NCBI RefSeq assembly: GCF_001277295.1
Contig: NZ_CP011456.1
Span: forward strand, 620,001-684,000
DNA: 64,000 nucleotides
Reading direction: 5' to 3'
Origin: Anabaena sp. WA102
Lineage (GTDB): Bacteria; Cyanobacteriota; Cyanobacteriia; Cyanobacteriales; Nostocaceae
The translations under genes were made by a program, and so were the position numbers. Below, one piece after another: positions 27,301 through 35,591 of the stretch. The notes beneath the pieces were generated by a model. The model did no database searches and was not told the DNA's origin. It saw only the letters and a list, made by a program, of their open reading frames with translations. Numbering within the stretch: the stretch's first letter is position 1; the number at the start of each line of letters is the position of its first letter.

Positions 27301-27528
27301 ATGGTTTCACAAATCGCCGCACCAGCCCAGCTAGAGGTCATTTACTCAGATTGTGACGGACAACTGGTGGCAAATAACACAATTCAGTTTCCTATTCTTG
27401 TAGAAATTCAGCAAAACTGAGATTATCTGTTTGCTAATGCTCCAAATATATTTGTAGATGGAGATTTATTTTGGTATCCCGTCGAGGGCAAAAATACATT
27501 AGTAGAGGAAGTACAAGCAATAATTTAA
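27301..27528 (+). pseudogene. Uma2-family nuclease fragment with in-frame TGA
   Basis: From ATG 27301 the frame reads MVSQIAAPAQLEVIY, then DGQLVANNTIQFPILVEIQQN, a TGA at 27418-27420, then in the same frame DYLFANAPNIFVDGDLFWYP and VEGKN, with a TAA at 27526. MVSQ...NTIQF...FVAGDLFWYPVEGNN is the N-terminal pattern of a large cyanobacterial Uma2 (DUF820) subgroup. The catalytic PD-(D/E)XK part is missing. So the gene has both a stop and a 3' deletion. It ends 10 bp before the DUF262 gene. Confidence 0.7.
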
Positions 27529-27538
27529 GAATATAATT

Positions 27539-28669
27539 ATGACAGAAACAAACTATTTGCAACAAAATAATATTAATTCAGAATATGAGGAAGATATAGA
27601 TATTGAAGAGGAAGAAGAACCAACGCTTTCTCAAGGATTTGATCCGACTTGCATTAGTATGGGAACTAATATCATGACCGTACAGCAAATTCTGGACAGA
27701 TTAAATAATCATCGCATGATCGCACCTGAATTTCAACGAAAAGAAGGTATTTGGACTAAAACTGCAAAAAGTCGGTTAATTGAATCTCTTTTATTGCAAA
27801 TTCCTTTACCTGCTTTTTATATTGATGCAACTAATGATGATCAATGGTTAGTCATAGATGGAATCCAAAGAATAACAACATTTAAGGAATTTGTCACTGA
27901 TCAAAGTTTTAATCTGAATGGATTAGATTTTTTCACTGATTTACATGGTAAAAAATATCAGGAACTTACACCTCGTTGGAAAAGAAGAATTAAAGAAACA
28001 AAACTAACAGTATATTTACTTTTAAGAGGAACATCACCCGAAATTACTTTTAATATATTTAAACGGATTAATCAAGGAGGAACTGCACTTTCTGCTCAAG
28101 AAATGCGTTATGCTAAAAACTCTTCAAATAAAATCACAAATTTATTAAAAGAACTTTCTGAATCTCCAGAATTTAAAAAAACAACAGATAAGGGAATTAA
28201 AGATAAAAGGATGATTGACCAAGAATGTATTTTAAAAGTTTTATCTTTAATGACGAGTAATATAGATAACCTGGATTTTAAAGATTATGATTATTTTTTA
28301 GATAAAAAAATGACTGAAATGAATCAAATGGATGATTCTGAAATAGAGAAAATTAAACAAAGATTTTTGTTAATCATGAATCTTGCTGATGATTTATTTG
28401 AGGAACAAGCATTTAGGAAACCAAGAAAAAAACCAAGATATCCTATTAATAAAGCACTACTGGAAGCATGGTCAATTAACCTGGCTAAATTAAATGATCA
28501 GGAAATCAATATTCTTAAACAAAGAAAAGAAGATTTACTTAAAGTTTTATTAAAAGAACAAGAAAATGGTAAGTTTGATAGTATCTTATATAAAAGTGCT
28601 GGAGATGCTAACATCGTCAAAGAGCGATTTAAGCATATTCAAGGAATTATTCAAAGTATATTGTCATGA
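27539..28669 (+). CDS. DUF262-domain protein
   Basis: A 376-residue protein. After an acidic N-terminus (residues 15-28 nearly all D/E) the DUF262 (ParB/Srx-like) domain begins: PEFQRKEGIWTKTAKSRLIES, then VIDGIQRITTF near 105-115, which is the D-G-Q-Q-R motif with I for the first Q, and FKRINQGGTALSAQEMRYA. This is the fold of GmrS-type restriction subunits and several defence proteins that hydrolyse NTP, but there is no GmrD/DUF1524 HNH domain. It overlaps the next gene by four bases (ATGA), so the two are translationally coupled. A two-gene anti-mobile-element or regulatory role is inference. Confidence 0.82.
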   Translation: MTETNYLQQNNINSEYEEDIDIEEEEEPTLSQGFDPTCISMGTNIMTVQQILDRLNNHRMIAPEFQRKEGIWTKTAKSRLIESLLLQIPLPAFYIDATNDDQWLVIDGIQRITTFKEFVTDQSFNLNGLDFFTDLHGKKYQELTPRWKRRIKETKLTVYLLLRGTSPEITFNIFKRINQGGTALSAQEMRYAKNSSNKITNLLKELSESPEFKKTTDKGIKDKRMIDQECILKVLSLMTSNIDNLDFKDYDYFLDKKMTEMNQMDDSEIEKIKQRFLLIMNLADDLFEEQAFRKPRKKPRYPINKALLEAWSINLAKLNDQEINILKQRKEDLLKVLLKEQENGKFDSILYKSAGDANIVKERFKHIQGIIQSILS

Positions 28670-29688
28670 TTAAAAAATTACATTTAAAAAACTTTAAAGC
28701 ATTTGCAGATGAAAATTTTGATTTTAAACCTCTTACCTTAATTTCTGGTTTAAATAGTACAGGTAAATCTTCTGTAATTCAACCATTGATTTTATTACGT
28801 TATGCTTATAGAACAGATTATTTACCTAATAATGGGCTAAAACTTGATAATGAAATAGCGTATATAGGTACTGGTGAAGATGCTATATATGAAAATGCTG
28901 ACGAAGAATTAATTAGCTTTGGTATTGTTTGGGAAAATGATCAACAAACAATCTGGAATTTTGATTATGATTCTCCTAGTAGTAATGTGCTACCGATTGC
29001 ATTAATAGGTAATGATTCTACAATTAATCAATTTAATTTATTTAATGATAATTTTCACTATTTAGGTGCAGAAAGAATTACACCAGAGGAATCTTATCCT
29101 TTGTCTGAAAATGATGTTGTTAAACATAGACAAATAGGTAAAAAAGGAGAATATACAGCACATTTTTTATATGAATTTGGTAATCAAGATATTCCCATTA
29201 GTGAATTAAGTCATCCTTGCAGTAAATCTCAAAGTTTAAAAGATCAAGTTGATGCTTGGATGGGAGAAATTAGTCCCAATATTAATATTAACATAAGACA
29301 AGTTGCCAATGCAATGACAATAAAATATTCTTTTGGAGTTAGTAAAGTTGGAGTTAGTAAAGAATATTCTCCTTTTAATGTAGGTTTTGGTGTCACTTAT
29401 TCTTTACCCATTCTAACAGCAATTCTTTCCTCTAAACCAGGAACAATGATAATTATTGAGAATCCTGAATCTCATCTTCACCCTCAAGGACAATCACAAC
29501 TAGGTCAATTATTAGCTTTAGCAGCAAATTATGGGATTCAGATAATTCTTGAAAGTCATAGTGATCATATTTTAAATGGTATAAGAATTGCTGTTCATGG
29601 TGGTAAAATTAAGCCAGAAGATGTACAATTACACTTTTTTGAAATACAAAGTCAAATGAATGAAATTAAAATTCTAACGGAGAAGTAA
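28666..29688 (+). CDS. AAA ATPase (ABC/OLD-like, DUF3696 type)
   Basis: A 340-residue SMC/RecF-like ATPase. Start KKLHLKNFKAFADENFDF, Walker A GLNSTGKSS (28-36), Walker B with signature MIIIENPESHLHPQGQSQLG, and ILESHSDHILNGIRIAV as the H-switch. The pattern ENPE.HLHP.GQS.LG is typical of DUF3696-bearing ATPases. It is coupled by ATGA overlap to the DUF262 gene. Related ATPases are sensors or motors in Septu, PARIS and OLD-type defence, where they act with a nuclease partner. Here the next gene downstream has been deleted except for its tail. Confidence 0.83.
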   Translation: MIKKLHLKNFKAFADENFDFKPLTLISGLNSTGKSSVIQPLILLRYAYRTDYLPNNGLKLDNEIAYIGTGEDAIYENADEELISFGIVWENDQQTIWNFDYDSPSSNVLPIALIGNDSTINQFNLFNDNFHYLGAERITPEESYPLSENDVVKHRQIGKKGEYTAHFLYEFGNQDIPISELSHPCSKSQSLKDQVDAWMGEISPNININIRQVANAMTIKYSFGVSKVGVSKEYSPFNVGFGVTYSLPILTAILSSKPGTMIIIENPESHLHPQGQSQLGQLLALAANYGIQIILESHSDHILNGIRIAVHGGKIKPEDVQLHFFEIQSQMNEIKILTEK

Positions 29689-29798
29689 GATTATTTAGTT
29701 TGCATATTCGCATGACTCCGGGTGCATGGAGATTGTATTTTTATCCTTTAAAACCAACTGAAATTATGATTGGCTATATTGGTATTAAAATTCAATAA
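29689..29798 (+). pseudogene. C-terminal tail of a lost downstream gene
   Basis: Directly after the ATPase stop an open frame without a proper start reads FSLHIRMTPGAWRLYFYPLK and PTEIMIGYIGIKIQ, ending in TAA at 29796-29798. An internal ATG at 29712 would give only 28 residues. The amino-acid quality is good, so this looks like the end of a third gene whose front was deleted. No family recognised. The stop abuts the MITE-like element at 29798. Confidence 0.4.
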
Positions 29799-29908
29799 GA
29801 GACTTCCAAGAAATAAATTATCCCAAGAAACGAACCACAGAGGCACAGAGTACACAGAGAGAGAATTTTTGCATCAGTTTTGGGACATTTTTTTATTTGG
29901 AAGTCTCT
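29798..29908. mobile_element. MITE-like element with 12-bp TIRs
   Basis: AGAGACTTCCAA (29798-29809) is the exact inverse of TTGGAAGTCTCT (29897-29908). The interior carries the ACCACAGAGGCACAGAG repeat word and TTTTGGGACATTTTTTTATT. Pieces of the same element are at 6011-6034 and 7069-7100. It is 111 bp and noncoding. Confidence 0.65.
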
Positions 29909-30011
29909 AAATAGACTTATATCCATAATATCCAATGTTTTATTCCACTATTTACTGGAGTTACATGAGATTTATAGCCTAATTATTGAACTTCTGCTGT
30001 TTAAGAAATCA

Positions 30012-30905
30012 CTAATTATCAATTACCTGTCCTAACCAATCAATAATTTCACTATTCACAATATCTGGAACTTCATCATGGGGACAATGGCCAGCGCCGG
30101 GAATAGGAACAACTTTAATATTTTGACCATTTTCTCGCGCTGCTTCATAGATATTTGCGCCGGTAATTGGTGTCCAAGGATCTTCTGCACCCCAAATTAC
30201 TAATAACGGAAATTCCAACTTCGGTAATAATTCCTCTGGACTAGGACCGGGAGGTGCGGTGAGAATAGAAGCAAAAACTTCTTGCGCTCCTGGGTCACAA
30301 GATGGGTTATAAAGTAAATCTACAAGTTCATCTGTCACCGCAGTGCGATCGCTATATACTTGATATAAAGTCCGGCGAATTTGCGATTTTTGACGAATAC
30401 GGTTAAAAACGAATTTACCTGTAACTGGGTTAGCCACTAATTTGTTAAAAGTTGCCATTACAACTCGCAAAACTGGATTTAATTCATGGGGACGGTGACT
30501 CAAACCACCAGCAGAGTTAATTAAGACCCCTCCAGCCGCAATTTCTGGGTATTCTGTTAAAACAATTAAACTTAAAAGAGCGCCAATAGAATTACCAATA
30601 AATATTGCTGGTGTTTGAATATGTGCATTGCAAAAATCTTTTAATAATTCTGCCCACACATTCATGCTATAATCTATAATAGCTTTATCAGAACCACCAA
30701 ATCCCAACAAATCTAAGGCAAACACCTGATAACCAGCATTAGCCAAAACCGGGATATTTTTGCGCCAATGACCAATGGACGCACCAAAACCGTGAATTAG
30801 TACCAAAGGCTGTCCTGTACCCATTACAGTATATTGAATTTGGTAATCTCTCCAAATCCAAACCCGTTTTTCTAAAATTTGTAAATGCTCAGTTGTAGTT
30901 GTCAT
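30012..30905 (-). CDS. Alpha/beta-fold hydrolase
   Basis: A 297-residue hydrolase from ATG 30905 (MTTTTEHLQ); an ATG six codons upstream is also possible. It has oxyanion region LVLIHGFGAS, nucleophile elbow GNSIGA with S106, the acid in WGAEDPWTP and the histidine in PGAGHCPHDEVP. HWRKN.PVLA and LDLLGFGGSDK are shared with a large cyanobacterial and plastid subgroup that includes pheophytinase-like enzymes. No signal peptide. The substrate is an ester or similar bond, not defined here. It stands alone, with repeats on both sides. Confidence 0.88.
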   Translation of the reverse strand: MTTTTEHLQILEKRVWIWRDYQIQYTVMGTGQPLVLIHGFGASIGHWRKNIPVLANAGYQVFALDLLGFGGSDKAIIDYSMNVWAELLKDFCNAHIQTPAIFIGNSIGALLSLIVLTEYPEIAAGGVLINSAGGLSHRPHELNPVLRVVMATFNKLVANPVTGKFVFNRIRQKSQIRRTLYQVYSDRTAVTDELVDLLYNPSCDPGAQEVFASILTAPPGPSPEELLPKLEFPLLVIWGAEDPWTPITGANIYEAARENGQNIKVVPIPGAGHCPHDEVPDIVNSEIIDWLGQVIDN

Positions 30906-31003
30906 TTTTCTATCAAATTTCAATTAATAAAAATATACAGCATATTGCCAGAGTTTATAGAAATATCCGGTAAACGTAAAACTCAGCGGCTTTAGCGGTG
31001 AGA

Positions 31004-31155
31004 TAAGTAATTGGACAAAAATATTTACAGTCATTGCGAGCGAAGGGAAGCAATCACAACCCTTGCGATTGCTTCATTTCACTTTGTTTCATATGGCTAA
31101 CGCCACGCAACGCTTACGCAATGACATTGTGTAATTAATTCTGTCTCACTACTTA
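31004..31155 (+). mobile_element. MITE family A, copy 1 (152 bp)
   Basis: Begins TAAGTAATTGGACAAAA and ends TTCTGTCTCACTACTTA. The imperfect terminal repeats AGTAATTGGACA / AGTAGTGAGACA sit between TA dinucleotides, as in Tc1/mariner-IS630 type insertions. Near-identical copies are at 41915-42065 (inverted) and 46112-46263, and a shortened relative at 42538-42635. Confidence 0.8.
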
Positions 31156-31195
31156 TGGTTAGAACGAAATAGCCCTGGGGAAAGTAGAGATTATT

Positions 31196-33067
31196 TTAAA
31201 GTAAAGCTTGAAAACGTTCATCTTCCCGAATAGCATCAAAATCTGAATTATTTTTTGCCCATTCTCTAACTTCTTCAGGATGCAAATTGATTGCTGTTTG
31301 CAGATTTTCAATTGCTTGTTCAATATTACCTTGCAAGGCATAACCACAAGCTTTATTGTACCAAGCTTCGTGAAAATCAGGTTTAAATTCCACAGCTTTG
31401 TCGTAGGAAGATATGGCTTCTTCATACCTGCCTAATTTACGTAGGGAAATGCCCCGGTTGTTCCAAGCTTGGTGATAATCAGGTTTAAATTCCACAGCTT
31501 TGTCGTAGGAAGATATGGCTTCTTCATACCTGCCTAAATTACCTAGGGAAATGCCCCGGTTGTTCCAAGCTTCGTGAAAATCAGGTTTAAATTCCACAGC
31601 TTTGTCGTAGGAAGATATGGCTTCTTCATACCTGCCTAAATTACCTAGGGAAATGCCCCGGTTGTTCCAAGCTTCGTGTTTATCAGGTTTAAATTCCACA
31701 GCTTTGTCGTAGGAAGATATGGCTTCTTCATACCTGCCTAAATTACCTAGGGAAATGCCCCGGTTGTTCCAAGCTTCGTGTTTATCAGGTTTAAATTCCA
31801 CAGCTTTGTCGTAGGAAGATATGGCTTCTTCATACCTGCCTAAATTACCTAGGGAATAGCCCCGGTTGTTCCAAGCTTGGTGATCATCAGGTTTAAATTC
31901 CACAACTTTGTCGAAGGAAGATATGGCTTCTTCATACCTGCCTAAATTACCTAGGGAAATGCCCCGGTTGTTCCAAGCTTCGTGTTTATCAGGTTTAAAT
32001 TCCACAGCTTTGTCGTAGGAAGATATGGCTTCTTCATACCTGCCTAAATTACCTAGGGAATAGCCCCGGTTGTACCAAGCTTCGTGATAATCAGGTTTAA
32101 ATTCCACAGCTTTGTCGAAGGAAGATATGGCTTCTTCATACCTGCCTAAATTACCTAGGGAATAGCCCCGGTTGTTCCAAGCTTGGTGATCATCAGGTTT
32201 AAATTCCACAACTTTGTCGAAGGAAGATATGGCTTCTTCATACCTGCCTAAATTAGCTAGGGAAATGCCCCGGTTGTTCCAAGCTTCGTAGTAATCAGGT
32301 TTAAATTCCACAGCTTTGTCGTAGGAAGATATGGCTTCTTCATAATTTTTTCTAACTCTTTGCAAATAACCTAATTCAAAAAATAATTCAGCTTTTTGTT
32401 CATTATTTATTTCATGTTCAATAATATCTATAATTTCTAAGATTTTCTGATTTGTTTCTTCATTGGTTAAATTTGCATATTTCTCATAAGTTCCTTCCTG
32501 AATAATCCTTGTAGCTTCTTGTTCTAGAGTTTTTGAATCTAAAGGAAAATCAAATAACCCAGAACGCCAATCAAAGAAATCGGGGGCGCGGTGAATAAAA
32601 TATTTAATAGCAAACTGTCGTAATAGGAAAACAAAACAAATATTAAAACTATCTCTAAACCGTTCTCGCTGTTGGTTGATGTTAATTAAAATCGGTGGTA
32701 CACCTTCCCAACTATAATGATGAGTTTCTCGACTAGTCCAACCTACTAAAGTTTTGGCTTCTTCGTATTTATATAATGAAGACTCTAAGCCTGTAATAAA
32801 TAATATATTGATATTGTTTTTGTTAGGTAATTTATTAACTATTTCATATAAATTAGTCACATCTTTATCTAATTTGATCACTTCTATATTTTGATCATGA
32901 ATATCTGCTTTCACTTGACTAATTAATTGTTCACCTCCGGCCGGAGAACAACGCACAAATAATATACTAAAGCCGTCTGTAAACTGAAGTGTACGAATAA
33001 AGGCTTGATATTCTTCATCTTTTTCTATTGGTAAATCTTGATCCCAATCACTGAGTTTAAGAGGCAT
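31196..33067 (-). CDS. TPR protein with NTPase-like N-terminal domain
   Basis: A 623-residue protein. The N-terminal 190 residues look like a degenerate P-loop fold: CSPAGGEQLI at the Walker A place, ILFITGLESS at Walker B, then VPPILININQQRERFRDSF and APDFFDWRSGLFDF, a motif common to bacterial TPR proteins of this type. Residues about 225-600 are TPRs, of which about ten are almost identical 34-mers (AWNNRGISLGNLGRYEEAIS, then SYDKAVEFKPD). It ends AKNNSDFDAIREDERFQALL. Downstream of, and on the same strand as, the P-loop NTPase gene, 166 bp apart. They probably work together, as sensor scaffold and NTPase; the function is unknown. Confidence 0.8.
   Translation of the reverse strand: MPLKLSDWDQDLPIEKDEEYQAFIRTLQFTDGFSILFVRCSPAGGEQLISQVKADIHDQNIEVIKLDKDVTNLYEIVNKLPNKNNINILFITGLESSLYKYEEAKTLVGWTSRETHHYSWEGVPPILININQQRERFRDSFNICFVFLLRQFAIKYFIHRAPDFFDWRSGLFDFPLDSKTLEQEATRIIQEGTYEKYANLTNEETNQKILEIIDIIEHEINNEQKAELFFELGYLQRVRKNYEEAISSYDKAVEFKPDYYEAWNNRGISLANLGRYEEAISSFDKVVEFKPDDHQAWNNRGYSLGNLGRYEEAISSFDKAVEFKPDYHEAWYNRGYSLGNLGRYEEAISSYDKAVEFKPDKHEAWNNRGISLGNLGRYEEAISSFDKVVEFKPDDHQAWNNRGYSLGNLGRYEEAISSYDKAVEFKPDKHEAWNNRGISLGNLGRYEEAISSYDKAVEFKPDKHEAWNNRGISLGNLGRYEEAISSYDKAVEFKPDFHEAWNNRGISLGNLGRYEEAISSYDKAVEFKPDYHQAWNNRGISLRKLGRYEEAISSYDKAVEFKPDFHEAWYNKACGYALQGNIEQAIENLQTAINLHPEEVREWAKNNSDFDAIREDERFQALL
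31380..32345. repeat. 102-bp coding tandem repeats (TPR array)
   Basis: A unit of 102 bp (34 codons) repeats about nine and a half times, with words such as CTTCATACCTGCCTAAATTA and CTTTGTCGTAGGAAGATATG nearly unchanged. Variants are confined to a few codons (Y/F/K/D at the FKPD.H site; I/Y in NRG.SL). This points to recent amplification or gene conversion. Confidence 0.9.
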
Positions 33068-33117
33068 AATTTTAGAGGATTTTTTAATAAAATTGTTATT
33101 AATATTACGACTTTAAA

Positions 33118-33225
33118 AACCTAACCCCTAACCCCTTCCCTACAAGGGAAGGGGAACAAAAATAGAAAATTCACAGCATCTAAACTTTTTCCTGTCCCCT
33201 CTCCTAAGAGGAGAGGGTTAGGGAG
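33118..33225. repeat. Two dispersed hairpins between NTPase and TPR genes
   Basis: CCCCTTCCCTACAAGGGAAGGGG (about 33131-33153) and CCCTCTCCTAAGAGGAGAGGG (about 33197-33217) are hairpin repeats usual in Nostocales spacers. They could lower read-through from the NTPase gene into the TPR gene. Confidence 0.6.
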
Positions 33226-33233
33226 AGGTCTAA

Positions 33234-34565
33234 CTATCCAGGATATAATTGATTATAGGCATCCTGAAATGTTTTTATTCCTTTAATTAGAGGATGAATA
33301 TCATACCAAACGTTACTTCCTCCATCTGATTCGAGATAACGATATTCTAAAATACAACGATTAAATAATAAACCCCGATGTAGCTGATCATTAACTATTT
33401 CTTTGGAATAATGAACATTTGCCAGAGCTTCCCATTCATTCGCATAAATGGTATCTTTATATGTCTTTCGCAATTCGCTAAATGAACGCTGCAAGGCTTT
33501 GTCAGTAATAGGTAGAGAGGTTGTATATTTGAGTGCTTCCTTCATTAATAATAATAAATTCCGCGCATGACCGCCACTCATTAAACATAACATCTCTAAA
33601 GATGATCTGCTTTCAAAGAAATCAACAATAGATTTACTAGCATCTACTGTATTTAGTCGTTTTTGGAGAATTTCAATAACTTTATCAAGTCCTGGTTGGA
33701 AAGGCTCATTTTCAGGAGTTCTTACCATAATCATCGGTAAAACTTGGGGAAGTCCATAAATCTCTGTTAATGATGCTGCGCGGTCAGAATAAAGTAAAGA
33801 AATTGGTATGGTATAAACTAAATGACAATCTAAATCTTTCAGTTGTTCATTACGGTCTATAAAAATTTCGTCATGATTGCTGCGGTTATCTGCTTTAGTT
33901 ACAGGGACAATTCTATCTAGGTTATCAGCAATTAAGACTAACTCATGATATTGGGAAGGTAGATTTTTTTTAGCATCTTGAATAAATTGATTTAATGCCT
34001 TAGTTAAAGTGGTAGTATGGGGATTAATTAAATCACGAATTTTTCGGCGTTCACTGGGTTCACTTCGGATTTTAGTCGTAATTTTGGCAAATTGTGAAAC
34101 CTGTGCTTCAATTGATAATTCATCTATAGAAATCTTTGTTTGTAATAAATCTTTTAGATCTTCACATCGTTCTTTTAACCAATTCAATACAGCTTGAGAA
34201 TCTGTTCTATCTTTAAATGCTGTTAAAATATTGCGAGTGCAAGCTAAAAGAATATCTGTATATTGAACATCCTCTGGATCAATATCTGCTTCATCTGCCG
34301 CAAAGTAGACGACAAAAAAACCCTTTTCATCTAAATCTTTTTGTAGTCGTAGTAATTCTGTAGATTTACCTGCACCACGATGACCTGCATACAGTTGACA
34401 GGTTTTTCTGTCAGAATATAATATCTCTCTCCCTACCGCTTCCAATATATCCCCATCCCCCCGCACATCCGTACAATCCACATAAGCAGGATCTCCAGCA
34501 GGTAAAGGTCGGAATGGGTCAAAAGCGTTATACAACTGTTTTAAGAAGGCAAAATTTGAGGTCAT
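33234..34565 (-). CDS. P-loop NTPase (KAP/STAND-like)
   Basis: A 443-residue NTPase from ATG 34565 (MTSNFAFLKQ); an ATG six codons earlier is possible. Start LYNAFDPFRPLPAGDPAYVD; Walker A GHRGAGKSTE (about 61-70); Walker B LVLIADNLDRI; then PISLLYSDRAASL and a likely sensor region GGHARNLL. The C-terminal part (about 330-443) looks like a winged-helix with YDIHPLI. No signal or membrane segment. The same Walker text (GxRGxGKSTEL) is typical of cyanobacterial ATPases placed next to TPR proteins with the APDF..WRSG motif, as here. Function unknown; regulated assembly like STAND systems is inference. Confidence 0.8.
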   Translation of the reverse strand: MTSNFAFLKQLYNAFDPFRPLPAGDPAYVDCTDVRGDGDILEAVGREILYSDRKTCQLYAGHRGAGKSTELLRLQKDLDEKGFFVVYFAADEADIDPEDVQYTDILLACTRNILTAFKDRTDSQAVLNWLKERCEDLKDLLQTKISIDELSIEAQVSQFAKITTKIRSEPSERRKIRDLINPHTTTLTKALNQFIQDAKKNLPSQYHELVLIADNLDRIVPVTKADNRSNHDEIFIDRNEQLKDLDCHLVYTIPISLLYSDRAASLTEIYGLPQVLPMIMVRTPENEPFQPGLDKVIEILQKRLNTVDASKSIVDFFESRSSLEMLCLMSGGHARNLLLLMKEALKYTTSLPITDKALQRSFSELRKTYKDTIYANEWEALANVHYSKEIVNDQLHRGLLFNRCILEYRYLESDGGSNVWYDIHPLIKGIKTFQDAYNQLYPG

Positions 34566-34704
34566 AGTCGTAAATTTCAGCATCTAGAGTTATATTAACG
34601 CAAAAACACTGAGATTTATATTTTTATTTGAATACTTACCAGCATCCAGAGCAAAACCTGCATAAATGCTATACTAAACGAGTAACTCTTAGAGTGATAA
34701 ATTT

Positions 34705-35505
34705 ATGAGTTCACCATTTCCAGGGATGAATCCCTACTTAGAAAATCCTGATTTATGGTCAGAAGTACATCATAGATTAATTACAGCGATCGCTATTGCT
34801 ATCTCTCCTACTTTGCGTCCTCAATATCGAGTAGCTATAGAAAAACGTACCTATAGACTTGATACTGAAGACTCTTTATTAATTGGTATTCCTGATGTAG
34901 CAATTTTATCAGTTAAACAAGCACAAAAACCAAATATTCATAAAACTGCAATAGCGACTTTACCCACAGAAACAGAGAATAGGGCGATTACTGTAACCTT
35001 ACCATTACCTTTAGAAATTAAAGAAGGATATTTAGAAATTAGAGAAGTTTCTACAGGTAAGGTAGTAACTATAATTGAGATACTTTCTCCCACTAATAAA
35101 AAAACTAAAGAAGGTAGAAAATCCTATTTAGATAAACGGGAGAAAATATTGCAAAGTGATACTAACTTAGTAGAAATTGACTTAATTAGAACTGGGGAAA
35201 AAATGCCCATTGTCACCAAGATTTCTGATACAGATTATCGCATTTTAATTGTGAGATCCTATCGGTTTCCATCGGCTCAATTATTTGCATTTTCCGTCAA
35301 ACAAACTATACCTAATTTTCCCATACCTCTACAAAAAGGAGAGGAGGAAATAGAGTTAAATTTACAGAATTTGTTCTTAGAAATATATGAACAAGCTGCA
35401 TTTGATTTAACTTTAGATTATCATATTCCTCCTGTACCAGACTTGTTAGCGGAAGATAGAGAATGGATGGATATATTATTAAAAGAACAAGGAAGAAGAG
35501 AGTAA
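34705..35505 (+). CDS. DUF4058 family protein
   Basis: A 266-residue protein. It opens with the family hallmark MSSPFPGMNPYLENPDLWSE, then HHRLI, RYRV-like text, IPDVAIL and EIREVSTGKVVTIIEILSP followed by NK...GR.SYLDKR, a region that resembles a PD-(D/E)XK-type core (E, IE.LSP.NK). DUF4058 genes are multicopy in cyanobacteria and planctomycetes and have no known function. It ends EWMDILLKEQGRRE. Start ATG 34705. It stands alone, divergent from the NTPase gene. Confidence 0.85.
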   Translation: MSSPFPGMNPYLENPDLWSEVHHRLITAIAIAISPTLRPQYRVAIEKRTYRLDTEDSLLIGIPDVAILSVKQAQKPNIHKTAIATLPTETENRAITVTLPLPLEIKEGYLEIREVSTGKVVTIIEILSPTNKKTKEGRKSYLDKREKILQSDTNLVEIDLIRTGEKMPIVTKISDTDYRILIVRSYRFPSAQLFAFSVKQTIPNFPIPLQKGEEEIELNLQNLFLEIYEQAAFDLTLDYHIPPVPDLLAEDREWMDILLKEQGRRE

Positions 35506-35552
35506 ATAAAAATTATTACTGACATTGCCGTTAAAATGATTGATTTGGTCTT

Positions 35553-35580
35553 AAAAATCCCCGTATCTAGAGACCGGGGA
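35553..35580 (-). terminator. Intrinsic terminator of the gyrA-like gene
   Basis: On the minus strand TCCCCG and CGGGGA form a stem (35575-35580 with 35558-35563) closed by a TCTAGA-containing loop and followed by five T (35557-35553). It lies just after the stop of the topoisomerase gene at 35592. Confidence 0.65.
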
Positions 35581-35591
35581 CTGTCAAAACC

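Noticed and set aside
27418..27420. In-frame TGA read as selenocysteine
   Set aside because: No selenocysteine hairpin or Cys-aligned site, and the gene is also truncated; a pseudogene is simpler.
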